A stretch of 64,000 nt of DNA from an uncultured Candidatus Melainabacteria bacterium. GTDB lineage: Bacteria > Cyanobacteriota > Vampirovibrionia > Gastranaerophilales > Gastranaerophilaceae. Positions within the stretch are counted from its first letter, which is position 1; each line of letters starts with the position of its first letter. This document shows positions 8,712 to 17,227 of this stretch, piece after piece. The notes under the pieces were generated by a model that worked only from the letters and a program-made list of their open reading frames with translations, was not told the DNA's origin and ran no database searches. The translations under genes were made by a program, and so were the position numbers. The stretch covers positions 372,001 through 436,000 of the forward strand of contig CAKUZW010000001.1 in the NCBI GenBank assembly GCA_934718135.1, given 5' to 3'.

Positions 8712-9251
8712 TTATACACCAATCCAATTGAAATAACCTATCACAAGCCCTAAAATCGCTGAAATTCCTAAATAGAACAACGGGTCTTGTTTCTTTTTAA
8801 GGCTCGTAATAACAAAAGCAATCAAAATGAGTGAGCCTAAAAGGTGTAAGTTTGAAGTGGATAATAATTTTATCCCAACCGCTGATAATAATGCACATCC
8901 GGCAGGTTTTAAACCTCTAATTGCACCTTTAACATTTCGATTAGTACGGAATTTGTCCAATACTTTATAAACAATAGTTACGATTATGTATGACGGTAAA
9001 ATTATTGCCGTTGTTGCAATCAACGCTCCTAATACTCCAGAAGTTGCAAAGCCCGCAAAAGTTGCGACATTTACCCCAACAGGCCCTGGGGTAATGGATG
9101 AAATAGCAAGCATATCAGTAAGTTGTTTTGCACTATACCAGTGATATTTTTCTGCAATGTCGTATAAAAACGGTAATGTAGCGTACCCTCCGCCAAATGA
9201 AAACACTCCGACATGGAAAAATTGGAGAAACAATTGAACAAATAATTTCAT
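8712..9251 (-). CDS. Chromate transporter family protein, short-chain half (second gene of pair)
   Basis: This 179-aa inner-membrane protein is one half of a split CHR transporter. The signature 'FFHVGVFSFGGGYATLPFL' followed by 'SSITPGPVGVNVATFAGF' and four to five further hydrophobic segments is diagnostic of the CHR domain. It starts at an ATG (9251) directly after the stop of the first half, preceded by GGAGAAAA. Short-chain CHR proteins work as heterodimers, which explains the tandem pair. Family members export chromate, but in anaerobes without chromate exposure the true substrate is uncertain. Confidence 0.92.
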   Translation of the reverse strand: MKLFVQLFLQFFHVGVFSFGGGYATLPFLYDIAEKYHWYSAKQLTDMLAISSITPGPVGVNVATFAGFATSGVLGALIATTAIILPSYIIVTIVYKVLDKFRTNRNVKGAIRGLKPAGCALLSAVGIKLLSTSNLHLLGSLILIAFVITSLKKKQDPLFYLGISAILGLVIGYFNWIGV

Positions 9252-9830
9252 TTATTTTTCTCCTTTCTCATTTACTATTTTTTTAGCGTTTTTCTTGTCC
9301 TCAATTCTTTGGAAAATAATTCCTGAAACAAGTGCAAGAATTACTATTAAAGATAGCGGAATTACTCTTGTGAATGCTAAAATTAAGCAAACTGTATAAA
9401 CAGCTATTGAAAACTTATCTACAACACATTTTGTCCACATTTCTTTCACTGCAAGGAAAAGTAATACGATTACACCAATTCCGACACCCCAAAATATATT
9501 TTGAACATGTTGGTTTCCGACAATCTCACTTAGGATTGACGCAAGTAAAACAATTGCCAAAAATGCAGGCATGACAATACCTAAAGTTGCGGCAATTGCA
9601 CCTTTTCTGCCTAAAAGTTTTCTTCCTGTAAAAATTGCAGTGTTAGCAGCGATGATCCCCGGTAAGCTTGCCCCAAGTGCGTAAAATTCACATAATTCAT
9701 CAGATGTAATCCAGTGTTTTTTCTCCACAAGTTCGCTTGTTAATAATGGTAGAATTACGTATCCGCCCCCAAGTAACAATGTTCCGACTTTAAAAAACGT
9801 TTTAAATATACTGTAAAATGATTTATCCAT
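9252..9830 (-). CDS. Chromate transporter family protein, short-chain half (first gene of pair)
   Basis: This is the partner half of the downstream CHR gene, 192 aa from the ATG at 9830. It shows the same signature, 'FFKVGTLLLGGGYVILPLL', with 'GASLPGIIAANTAIFTGRKL' at the second conserved position, then hydrophobic segments and a Lys-rich cytosolic tail. A TTG at 9884 would add 18 residues, but they are not typical of the family, so I prefer the ATG. The stop codon abuts the start of the second half, implying translational coupling. Sequence divergence between the halves fits an antiparallel heterodimer. Confidence 0.9.
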   Translation of the reverse strand: MDKSFYSIFKTFFKVGTLLLGGGYVILPLLTSELVEKKHWITSDELCEFYALGASLPGIIAANTAIFTGRKLLGRKGAIAATLGIVMPAFLAIVLLASILSEIVGNQHVQNIFWGVGIGVIVLLFLAVKEMWTKCVVDKFSIAVYTVCLILAFTRVIPLSLIVILALVSGIIFQRIEDKKNAKKIVNEKGEK

Positions 9831-9913
9831 ATTTTTAGTATTGCATAAAAAAGTTTTATGTAACAGATTTTTAAGAAAATCCAAATCTATGCAATTTTAT
9901 CCACTAAAAATAC

Positions 9914-9943
9914 TTTATATAAGTGGGTAAGGTTAATTATACT
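9914..9943 (+). promoter_or_regulatory. Possible promoter for the 226-aa protein
   Basis: TATACT (9938-9943) lies 21 bp before the ATG, with an AAAGGT ribosome-binding site between them. A weak TTTATA (9914-9919) lies 18 bp upstream. The -10 is good; the -35 is poor. Confidence 0.35.
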
Positions 9944-9963
9944 TTTGTGAAAGGTAGTATTTC

Positions 9964-10644
9964 ATGTCAGTAGGGATGAATACAAATTTAAGTTCAGTAA
10001 ATAATTTGCAATATGATTTGTTGAATAATAACAAACAATTGAATAACACAACTTCAACAGTTGGTCAAAAATCATCTGTTGGTAATGATAGTTTGTTTGG
10101 TTCTACTGACAAAAATTCAAATCTTCAAACTTTCAACAGTAACTATGACGAAGATATAATGATGCCTGATTTTTTGAAATCAAATACCATTACCTCTCAA
10201 ACTGCTAATAATTTGCCACAACAAAATCAAGTGGAAGAAAATACAGTTTCTCAAAGTTTTGGAAATAATCCGCAAGAAACAAAATCACAACCCCAAATTG
10301 ATGAGTCACAATTAACAAATACATTATTAAAATGTGATAAAAATCTGAGTATGATTGAGAATGGTAATCCTTATAAAAGAACAGACATTGCAAAAACTTC
10401 ATTAGGAATTTTAGGATTTTTGGCTCCTGCTGCGGGTAAAATTATAGACTTTTCAAAGGGTGGAAAATTTTCAGAATTATTTAAATTTAAACAATTAGGA
10501 ATAGCATGCCCTGCTGTTGCTTTAGCCGGATTTGGCGTTGGTGCTATGATTGACAGTTATATAAATTCAACCCGTGCAAAAGCTGCTGATGAAGCCGCAA
10601 AACAAGATAACAATGTATATCAACCAATGAATTTAAAAGCTTAA
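9964..10644 (+). CDS. Low-complexity protein with C-terminal hydrophobic hairpin, unknown function
   Basis: I do not recognise this 226-aa protein. Residues 1-125 are rich in Asn, Gln, Ser and Thr and probably disordered. Residues about 140-200 hold two hydrophobic stretches, 'TSLGILGFLAPAAGKII' and 'GIACPAVALAGFGVGAMI', that could form a membrane hairpin or a buried core. The tail is Ala/Lys-rich. There is no signal peptide. A second candidate start (ATG, fifth codon) exists. The style of the protein (polar disordered N-terminus, no known domain) recalls the genes at 17228 and 18048. It is monocistronic and ends at a bidirectional hairpin shared with atpC. Confidence 0.6.
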   Translation: MSVGMNTNLSSVNNLQYDLLNNNKQLNNTTSTVGQKSSVGNDSLFGSTDKNSNLQTFNSNYDEDIMMPDFLKSNTITSQTANNLPQQNQVEENTVSQSFGNNPQETKSQPQIDESQLTNTLLKCDKNLSMIENGNPYKRTDIAKTSLGILGFLAPAAGKIIDFSKGGKFSELFKFKQLGIACPAVALAGFGVGAMIDSYINSTRAKAADEAAKQDNNVYQPMNLKA

Positions 10645-10675
10645 TATAAATTTTCTCCTTTTTTATATTTTCCCA

Positions 10676-10722
10676 ACAAAAAATCCCTGAATTACTTTTT
10701 TGTATTTCAGGGATTTTGTTTG
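10676..10722. terminator. Bidirectional terminator between the 226-aa gene and atpC
   Basis: ACAAAAAATCCCTGAA (10676-10691) pairs with TTCAGGGATTTTGTT (10706-10720). T-rich flanks are present on both strands. Confidence 0.8.
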
Positions 10723-10740
10723 TTGTATGTAAATATTATT

Positions 10741-11133
10741 TTACTGAGCTAATTTTGCCTTCAATCGTGCTTCCGCTCTTGCAATAGCTGCTTCGGCTCT
10801 TTTGGCATCCAATCTCGCATTAGCCTCTCTCAAGCGTCTTTTCGCTCTATCAAGAGCTTCTCTTGCACGAGCTTCGTCAATTTCTTCCCCTGGCTCAGCC
10901 AAAGTTGTCAAAATCAAACATTCTTCATCTTTGAACTGTAAAATTCCGCCCATTGTTGTGAATGTTCTGAAATCATTTCCTTGTTTAGCTCTTGTAACTC
11001 CGATATCTAAAGCTGTCATAACCGGAATATGACCTTTTAAAATACCGAATTCTCCGTCTATACTTTTAGAATAGATTTCTTCGACTTCTTCGTCAAAAAC
11101 AACTCTTTCTTGCGTAATAATTTTTAATTTCAT
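10741..11133 (-). CDS. atpC: ATP synthase F1 epsilon subunit
   Basis: This 130-aa protein is part of the F1 central stalk. Residues 1-85 form the beta-sandwich ('GEFGILKGHIPVMTALDIG' is the family signature). Residues about 88-130 form the two C-terminal helices that inhibit ATP hydrolysis; here they are strikingly Ala/Arg-rich (ARAREALDRAKRRLREANAR). The gene lies 5 bp after atpD. The pair stands apart from the other ATP synthase genes, none of which occur in the window. This separation of beta-epsilon from the main atp operon is characteristic of Cyanobacteria. Confidence 0.97.
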   Translation of the reverse strand: MKLKIITQERVVFDEEVEEIYSKSIDGEFGILKGHIPVMTALDIGVTRAKQGNDFRTFTTMGGILQFKDEECLILTTLAEPGEEIDEARAREALDRAKRRLREANARLDAKRAEAAIARAEARLKAKLAQ

Positions 11134-11138
11134 AACAA

Positions 11139-12548
11139 TTATTCCTCAATAGTTTTAGCTTTTTCAACGGCTTCATCAATTGTTCCAACCATATAGAAAG
11201 CTTGTTCCGGTAAATCATCATGTTTACCTTCGATGATTTCTTTGAAGCCTCTGATTGTGTCAGAAACTTTAACATATTTCCCTGGAATACCTGAGAATTG
11301 TTCTGCTACGAAGAACGGTTGAGACAAGAATTTTTGGATTTTTCTTGCTCTGTTTACTGTTTCTTTATCTTCTTCTGATAATTCATCCATACCTAAGATT
11401 GCGATGATATCTTGCAATTCTTTGTATTTTTGTAGAATTTCCAAAACTTTTCTTGTAACTTCATAATGTTCTTCACCGATAATATGCGGATCCAAAGCTC
11501 TTGAACTTGATTCCAACGGATCAACTGCAGGATAAATACCCAAAGATGCAATGTTTCTTGACAATACAGTTGAAGCGTCAAGGTGAGCAAATGTTGTAGC
11601 CGGAGCCGGATCGGTCAAGTCATCTGCCGGTACATAAATTGCTTGAACTGATGTGATTGAACCGTCTTTTGTAGATGTAATTCTTTCTTGCAATTCACCC
11701 ATTTCAGTAGCAAGTGTAGGCTGATAACCAACGGCACTCGGCATACGTCCTAACAAAGCTGAAACTTCAGAACCTGCTTGAGTAAATCTGAAAATGTTAT
11801 CAATGAATAACAATACGTCTTGTTTAGAGTAATCTCTAAAATACTCAGCAGCAGTAAGAGCTGACAAACCAACTCTCATTCTTGCTCCGGGCGGCTCATT
11901 CATCTGACCGTATATCAGACCAACTTTATCTAAAACTCCGCTTTCTTTGAATTCATTCCAAAGGTCGTTACCTTCACGAGTTCTTTCACCAACACCACCA
12001 AATACTGAAACACCGTTATGTGCCATTGCAATGTTGTGAATTAATTCTTGAATTAGAACTGTTTTACCAACACCGGCACCACCGAACAACCCGATTTTAC
12101 CACCCTTTTGATATGGTTGTAAAAGGTCGATTGCTTTGATACCTGTTTCAAGAATTTCAACATCTGTGTTTTGGTCAACCAATTTTGGAGATTCTCTATG
12201 GATTGGAAGATATGTATCAGTTTTGATTTCGCCCTGATTATCAACCGCATCTCCAACAACGTTAAGAATTCTACCTAAAATAGCATTCCCAACAGGAATT
12301 TTAATCGGTTCATTTGTGTTAAAAACTTTCATTCCACGTCTAAGACCGTCTGTTGATGACATTGCAACTGTTCTAACTTTATTAGAACCAAGCATTTGCT
12401 GAACTTCTGCAACAACTTTTGTTCCGTCTTCTTGGAACATGTTTAATGCTGTATATATATTCGGCAAATCTCCACTAGGGAATTCAACGTCAACTACCGG
12501 TCCGATAATTTTGGTAATTAAACCTTCTGTTGCGGTTAATGTTTCCAT
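11139..12548 (-). CDS. atpD: ATP synthase F1 beta subunit
   Basis: This 469-aa protein is the catalytic subunit of F1-ATPase. The Walker A motif GGAGVGKT, the 'GERTREGNDLW' segment, the Walker B 'DVLLFIDNIFRFTQAGSEVSALLGRMPSAVGYQPTLA' region (key pieces LLFIDNIFR and GRMPSAVGY) and 'GIYPAVDPLESSSR' are all intact. The catalytic glutamate follows the P-loop region as usual. The start has a strong AAGGAGAGGG ribosome-binding site. Upstream is a 388-bp spacer of degenerate repeats, so the promoter probably lies just in front of the gene. It is co-transcribed with atpC. Confidence 0.99.
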   Translation of the reverse strand: METLTATEGLITKIIGPVVDVEFPSGDLPNIYTALNMFQEDGTKVVAEVQQMLGSNKVRTVAMSSTDGLRRGMKVFNTNEPIKIPVGNAILGRILNVVGDAVDNQGEIKTDTYLPIHRESPKLVDQNTDVEILETGIKAIDLLQPYQKGGKIGLFGGAGVGKTVLIQELIHNIAMAHNGVSVFGGVGERTREGNDLWNEFKESGVLDKVGLIYGQMNEPPGARMRVGLSALTAAEYFRDYSKQDVLLFIDNIFRFTQAGSEVSALLGRMPSAVGYQPTLATEMGELQERITSTKDGSITSVQAIYVPADDLTDPAPATTFAHLDASTVLSRNIASLGIYPAVDPLESSSRALDPHIIGEEHYEVTRKVLEILQKYKELQDIIAILGMDELSEEDKETVNRARKIQKFLSQPFFVAEQFSGIPGKYVKVSDTIRGFKEIIEGKHDDLPEQAFYMVGTIDEAVEKAKTIEE

Positions 12549-12639
12549 ATTTACCCTCTCCTTATTTCGTAAATCTTACTTTCATATTATACAACAAGAA
12601 AAATTTTTATATAATACAATTTTTATTCAATTGTTTAAT

Positions 12640-12936
12640 CTTCCTTAATAGATTTTACAATGAGTAACAAAAGATATGAGTATCATTAGTTAAACCCCTT
12701 ATATGTTCTGAATTTGAGTTCAGCTTTTAGTATTTTAAATTCTTGAAATAACTATCATCATTTATTAATTAATATGGTGTAACCTGTTGGACTCCAACTG
12801 TCATACTTGAGGCTCTAAGTTCTGTTTTTTAAGTCATTTTGAGTGTGGTATCCCGAAGAATCTCCTTAGAGTCAATAAGCCTATGAGTGGATAAGTTGAT
12901 AAGTTGATAAGTTATTCCCCTTAATATATCTCTTCC
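12640..12936. repeat. Gene-free spacer with decayed intergenic repeat units
   Basis: No gene is seen between atpD and the 380-aa gene. The spacer holds fragments of units that recur elsewhere in the window: 'TCATTTTGAG...CCCGAAGAATCTCC' (12835-12868), a trimer-like GATAAGTT run (12892-12914), and 'AAGTTATTCCCCTTAA', related to the 'GGGAATAAGTTCGTTAC' unit at 48.2, 53.5 and 62.5 kb. All are diverged. Confidence 0.5.
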
Positions 12937-14079
12937 TCAATCAGCATGAGATGTCAGACCTAAGCTTGTATTATTATCAATATCTATAACGTGTTTGATT
13001 ATTGAATGTGCCATTAAAAGCAGATAGGGATTTACTTCGTTTGTTTGTGAGGTATTAATGTTGGCAGATGGTTTACTTGCAACCGGTTTTATGTCTTTTT
13101 TTTCTTCAAAACTTGTCACGGCATCTACAGAATAATTTTTTTTATCTTTATCTAATCTGAATTGCAATTCTGTTTTCGGGAATTTATCAGAACATTCGAT
13201 AGATAAATGAACCGAATTTGAAGTCTCCAAAACAAGAGTTGCAATGACTTGTCCAAAATTAACCGTTGTAATAGTGACTGTCAAAATGCTATCTTTATCG
13301 TCTGCTGTTTGAGATTTGCTTTCAACTTCTAAATCAAATCCAACACCATCTTCTAGTGGAAGCCAAGGAAGATAAAGCATAAGGAGTAATTTCAATGTTT
13401 TTTGCGGGTTATTCTCCGATGCTACAGCAATACTTGCATTTATTAGTTTTGCCATTTCTTTCATTTGGGTCAAATCTGTTATTCCTGATTTTGAAGCTTC
13501 TGTCATTGACATAATGAGTTTTGTCAATGCTTCTTTACCATTTTTTTGTAAAAGTACGGATATTTCAGATAAATTAATCATTCCGTCTGATAAAATATCA
13601 AGATTTTTCAAAGACAAAGAATTTTGCAATTGATTTGCAAGTTGGACATTGACCATTTCTTTTGCCGTACTTGTGGCGAGTCCTTGAAGTTGAGCAAGAA
13701 TTTGTGCTTGCAATTGAGACAGTGAATTCCTTTGGGCAGCCAATTGATTTGCAAACATCTGATTGAATTGACTTTGAGTCATTCCTCTTTGGAGCATATA
13801 AATAAATTCATTTATATTTTTGGGCATTTGCATCAAATCTTTGGCATAAATTGCTCTATCCATACTTTGCAGCGTGTTAAATTGCAAATTCTGTTCTATC
13901 CTGATAGTTTCAGACCGCATAACATTTGGGGTTTGGGCTTGTGGTTGCAATTCGGGAGCTTTTTGCTGAACTTGAGGAGATTGAGGTTTGACTAAATTGG
14001 CATTATAAGTTCCTTTTGCCGTAAACATCTGCTGTCTGGCAAAATTATTCATAAATCTTTTTAAATCAATCTCAGCCAT
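12937..14079 (-). CDS. Gln-rich protein of unknown function, 380 aa
   Basis: I do not recognise this protein. Residues 1-60 are Gln/Pro-rich and probably disordered. Residues about 85-230 are helical and Gln/Leu/Met-rich (for example FNQMFANQLAAQRNSLSQL). Residues about 230-320 look like a beta domain, starting 'LLLMLYLPWLPLEDGVGFDLE' and continuing with alternating strands. The C-terminal tail is polar. There is no signal peptide. A helical N-part followed by a beta domain after 'LPLEDG' loosely recalls flagellar hook-length (FliK-like) proteins, but no flagellar gene is nearby and I do not assert it. It is the last gene of the ribE-ribBA-GNAT unit, 32 bp after the GNAT gene. Confidence 0.6.
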   Translation of the reverse strand: MAEIDLKRFMNNFARQQMFTAKGTYNANLVKPQSPQVQQKAPELQPQAQTPNVMRSETIRIEQNLQFNTLQSMDRAIYAKDLMQMPKNINEFIYMLQRGMTQSQFNQMFANQLAAQRNSLSQLQAQILAQLQGLATSTAKEMVNVQLANQLQNSLSLKNLDILSDGMINLSEISVLLQKNGKEALTKLIMSMTEASKSGITDLTQMKEMAKLINASIAVASENNPQKTLKLLLMLYLPWLPLEDGVGFDLEVESKSQTADDKDSILTVTITTVNFGQVIATLVLETSNSVHLSIECSDKFPKTELQFRLDKDKKNYSVDAVTSFEEKKDIKPVASKPSANINTSQTNEVNPYLLLMAHSIIKHVIDIDNNTSLGLTSHAD

Positions 14080-14111
14080 ACATTTAATTTAACTGATTTT
14101 TTTACAAAAGT

Positions 14112-15092
14112 CTAGTTTTCAATCGGCATATAAGATTGCGGATAACTGTAATCTTCCAAAAATCCAATATTTTTGTACAATCTCAATGCTTGCAAATTGT
14201 TGGTTTCTGTTGTTGTGTTGATTTCAGAAATTGGGCTGTTATAGATATCAATTTCTTTAAAAATATTATCCATTGAATGTTTGAGCATAATTGTTGAAAG
14301 CCCCTTGCCTTGATGTTCTTCTCGAATTCCAACAAGCGGGATATTTACAATTGTACCGTTTGTCAAATTCATAAAAGAAAATCCTACAGGTTCGCCTTTA
14401 TAAAGCAAGACGCTTGTAGCTTTTGGCATAAATTCTGCATAAATATCCTTAACAATTTTATGAATTATATCTCTAACCCCGTCAAGAGTTTTAAATCTTG
14501 GGTCAAATAACGCATCTGATGAGTCTTTGAAGGATTCTTGGATTACATTTACGGCATCTTCTGTGTATTTGTCATTCCAAGACACAACCTGATACTCTTC
14601 CGGCAAACGAACAACTCTCGCGTGAGTAAATAATTCTCTTGATTTGCTTTCTTGGATTTTAAATCTCAAAACTTCAATACCGACGAATTTAAATCCAAGC
14701 TTTGCAATCACACTGATTAATGATTTTTGTTCCCCTAACATTGGGTAGCAAACAATTTTTTCTTTTCTCAAATTTTGAGTAACATCAATAAATTTTTTCA
14801 AAAGTTCTTTTGAATATTCAAGAAAATGTTCTTTATCAATACAGTGAATTATATTTAATTCAATAGCTTCTGATATTGCGGTTGTATAAACCAAAAAAGC
14901 TTGAGCGGTGTTGGTTTCATCATAAAGGACGATACATTTTATCAAATCCTTGTCAATTGCATTCAAAAATCCGTCATAATCTAACGGTTCTAATTCAAAA
15001 TTATATTCTTTTGCAGCACGTTTGCGAAAATCTTCATACAAATTTTCAAAATTTCCATAGCTATCTGCTGTTAAAAGTTTTATATTAGGCAT
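14112..15092 (-). CDS. GNAT-family N-acetyltransferase (probably tandem GNAT)
   Basis: This 326-aa cytosolic protein belongs to the acetyl-CoA-dependent GNAT superfamily. The C-terminal half (about 165-326) carries the acetyl-CoA pyrophosphate-binding motif, EEHQGKGLSTIML (Q-x-x-G-x-G/A), followed by 'NLQALRLYKNIGFLEDY', the classical C-terminal strand-helix. The N-terminal half repeats the general fold in degenerate form ('ISVIAKLGFKFVGIEVLRF'), so it is probably a catalytically silent GNAT. The substrate is unknown. It starts 16 bp after the ribBA stop, with AAGGAG overlapping the end of ribBA, so it is co-transcribed with the riboflavin genes without an obvious role in that pathway. Confidence 0.88.
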   Translation of the reverse strand: MPNIKLLTADSYGNFENLYEDFRKRAAKEYNFELEPLDYDGFLNAIDKDLIKCIVLYDETNTAQAFLVYTTAISEAIELNIIHCIDKEHFLEYSKELLKKFIDVTQNLRKEKIVCYPMLGEQKSLISVIAKLGFKFVGIEVLRFKIQESKSRELFTHARVVRLPEEYQVVSWNDKYTEDAVNVIQESFKDSSDALFDPRFKTLDGVRDIIHKIVKDIYAEFMPKATSVLLYKGEPVGFSFMNLTNGTIVNIPLVGIREEHQGKGLSTIMLKHSMDNIFKEIDIYNSPISEINTTTETNNLQALRLYKNIGFLEDYSYPQSYMPIEN

Positions 15093-15107
15093 TATTAATC
15101 TCGCTCC

Positions 15108-16322
15108 TTATAATGAGTGGTGCATTTTTTCTTTTTTGGTTTCCAAGTATCTTTTGTTGTATGGCGTTATTTCTGAAGATACTTTGACCGTGTCAATAAC
15201 ATTCAATCCATAGCCTTCCAAGCCGATAATTTTTTTAGGGTTGTTTGTTATAAGTTTAAAATCAGTATATCCTAAATCCACAAGAATTTGGGCTCCTGTT
15301 CCATAATCTCTCAAATCAGATTTAAACCCAAGAGAAATATTTGCTTGGATTGTATCTTGCCCTTCTTCTTGCAATTTGTAAGCTTTAATTTTGTTGCAAA
15401 GACCGATTCCACGACCTTCGTGGTCTGTTAAATAAACAACGGCACCTTTACCGTAATCGTTGATATATTTTAGGGCATTGTGCAATTGGGAATTGCAGTC
15501 ACATTTCAAACTGTGAAAAACATCTCCTGTCAAACACATACTGTGAACTCTTACTGCCGGAACTTTGTCAGAACCGTCATCTTTTACTAGTGCAACGTGT
15601 TCTGCTCCATTAATGTGGTTTTTGTAGGCATATAAAGTGAATGTTCCAAACGGAGTTGGAAGTGTTGTTTCAGCTTCTCTTGTTACAAGTTTTTCGGATT
15701 TCATTCTATATGCTATCAATTCTGCAACTGAAATAAATTTCATGTTGTGTTCATCTGCAAATTTTCTCAAATAATCTCTTCTTGCCATGTGCCCGTCAGG
15801 TGCCATAAGTTCACACATTACACCTGCTTCTCGATGACCGCAAAGTCTTGCCAAATCAACAACTGCTTCTGTGTGACCGGTTCTTTCTAAAACTCCGCCT
15901 CGTTTTGCAACGCATGGGAATAAATGCCCCGGACGTCTCAAATCAGATGGTTGAGCATCATAAGCTGTCGCCACTTCAACTGTTTTAGCTCTATCAAAAG
16001 CTGAAATTCCCGTAGTTACACCGTATTTTTCAGCAGCATCAATACTGATAGTGAAAGCTGTTTTCATTTCTTCGGTATTTTGCTCTACCATTTGAGGTAA
16101 ATCAAGTTGTTTAGCTATATCAGAAGAAATCGCAAGACAAATCAAACCTTTGACTTCACTTGCCAAAAAGTTTATAACTTCAGGGGTAACTTTCTGAGCT
16201 GAAACAATTACGTCCCCTTCATTTTCTCTATCTTCATCATCTGCAACGATGATAGGTTTTCCGTTTTTAAAATCCTCTAAAGCATCTTCAATGCTGTCAA
16301 ATTTAAATTTATTTTCTTCCAT
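15108..16322 (-). CDS. ribBA: Bifunctional 3,4-dihydroxy-2-butanone-4-phosphate synthase / GTP cyclohydrolase II
   Basis: This 404-aa fusion enzyme makes both precursors of riboflavin. The N-terminal RibB domain (residues about 5-205) shows the acidic metal site 'DDEDRENEGD', 'RPGHLFPC' and 'GHTEAVVDLARL'. The C-terminal RibA domain (about 210-400) shows the zinc ligands C-x10-C-x-C in SMCLTGDVFHSLKCDCNSQL and the catalytic 'DHEGRGIGL'. Both active sites look complete. I chose the ATG at 16322, which follows the ribE stop after one base; a TTG at 16331 overlapping ribE is less likely. ribD and ribH are not in the window, and no FMN riboswitch is recognisable upstream of ribE. Confidence 0.98.
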   Translation of the reverse strand: MEENKFKFDSIEDALEDFKNGKPIIVADDEDRENEGDVIVSAQKVTPEVINFLASEVKGLICLAISSDIAKQLDLPQMVEQNTEEMKTAFTISIDAAEKYGVTTGISAFDRAKTVEVATAYDAQPSDLRRPGHLFPCVAKRGGVLERTGHTEAVVDLARLCGHREAGVMCELMAPDGHMARRDYLRKFADEHNMKFISVAELIAYRMKSEKLVTREAETTLPTPFGTFTLYAYKNHINGAEHVALVKDDGSDKVPAVRVHSMCLTGDVFHSLKCDCNSQLHNALKYINDYGKGAVVYLTDHEGRGIGLCNKIKAYKLQEEGQDTIQANISLGFKSDLRDYGTGAQILVDLGYTDFKLITNNPKKIIGLEGYGLNVIDTVKVSSEITPYNKRYLETKKEKMHHSL

Positions 16323-16323
16323 A

Positions 16324-16965
16324 TTACACAAATCCGTTTTCTTTTAAAAAATCCATACTTATACTAGTTTTATTATCTTTCGCAGATAATAATTTTTCAA
16401 CATATTTACCTAATATATCTGTTTCAATATTAACATAATCCCCGATTTTTAAACAGTTTAAGTTTGTATTATTGTAGGAGTGAGGAATTACGGCAATTTT
16501 GAATATATTATTTTCAATACTTGCAACCGTGAGGCTAATACCGTTCACAGTGATTGAACCTTTGTATACCACATATTTTGTATCATCTTGTGGTATTTCA
16601 AATTCTAAATTATAAAAATCTGACAACTGTTCTTTTCCTACAAATTTTCCTAAACAATCAACATGACCTGATACAATATGCCCGCCAAGTCTTGAATTTA
16701 GAGTTAATGCTCTTTCTAAATTTACCTTATCCCCTTTTTTCAAATTGTTGAAATTTGTCACTGAAAGAGTTTCATCACTAACATTTGCGGAAAAATACCC
16801 GTCTCCAAGTTCAACAACAGTCTGACAACAACCGTTTATTGCGATGCTATCACCAATTTTTGTATCTTGCAAAACAGTGTTACATCCTACAATAATATTT
16901 GCCCCATTTGAAGATTTTACAAATGATTTAATTTCTCCGACTTCTTCAATAATACCAGTAAACAT
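16324..16965 (-). CDS. ribE: Riboflavin synthase, alpha chain
   Basis: This 213-aa protein dismutates two 6,7-dimethyl-8-ribityllumazines into riboflavin and the RibH product precursor. It has two lumazine-binding barrels: the first begins with the invariant MFTGIIEEVGEI; the second begins at 'LGGHIVSGHVDCLGKF' (about residue 93). The 'NVSDETLSVTNFNNLKKGD' and 'GSITVNGISLTV' motifs are conserved. Members end with a trimerisation helix, seen here as the polar C-terminus. It is the first gene of the riboflavin unit. The ribosome-binding site is weak (CGAG just before the ATG). Confidence 0.97.
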   Translation of the reverse strand: MFTGIIEEVGEIKSFVKSSNGANIIVGCNTVLQDTKIGDSIAINGCCQTVVELGDGYFSANVSDETLSVTNFNNLKKGDKVNLERALTLNSRLGGHIVSGHVDCLGKFVGKEQLSDFYNLEFEIPQDDTKYVVYKGSITVNGISLTVASIENNIFKIAVIPHSYNNTNLNCLKIGDYVNIETDILGKYVEKLLSAKDNKTSISMDFLKENGFV

Positions 16966-17120
16966 AACTCGATTTTAGCACATTTTTTCAGCTTTCAAAC
17001 AAAAAATGACAAAAGTTTTACAATCCTATTTTCTTAATATTTGTTAAAAAAATAGCAAAATTTTTCATTTTGAGTTTTTAATAACTCATCGTAAAAATGT
17101 ATGAAAAACTCATATATACT

Positions 17121-17148
17121 TTACAAATCATAAAACGACTGCTATAAT
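17121..17148 (+). promoter_or_regulatory. Sigma70-type promoter for the 241-aa protein
   Basis: TTACAA (17121-17126) and a perfect TATAAT (17143-17148) are separated by 16 bp. A 70-nt leader follows, with AAAAGGAG just before the ATG at 17228. Confidence 0.6.
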
Positions 17149-17227
17149 TGTAGCTAAGGTTAATGAAATTAGTAGAAGGATTAAGGGGTTAATCCTTAAA
17201 AATTGAATACAAAAAAGGAGTGTTAGT

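Noticed and set aside
16966..17120. FMN riboswitch in front of ribE or other RNA leader
   Set aside because: None of the conserved FMN-aptamer blocks could be found on the minus strand.
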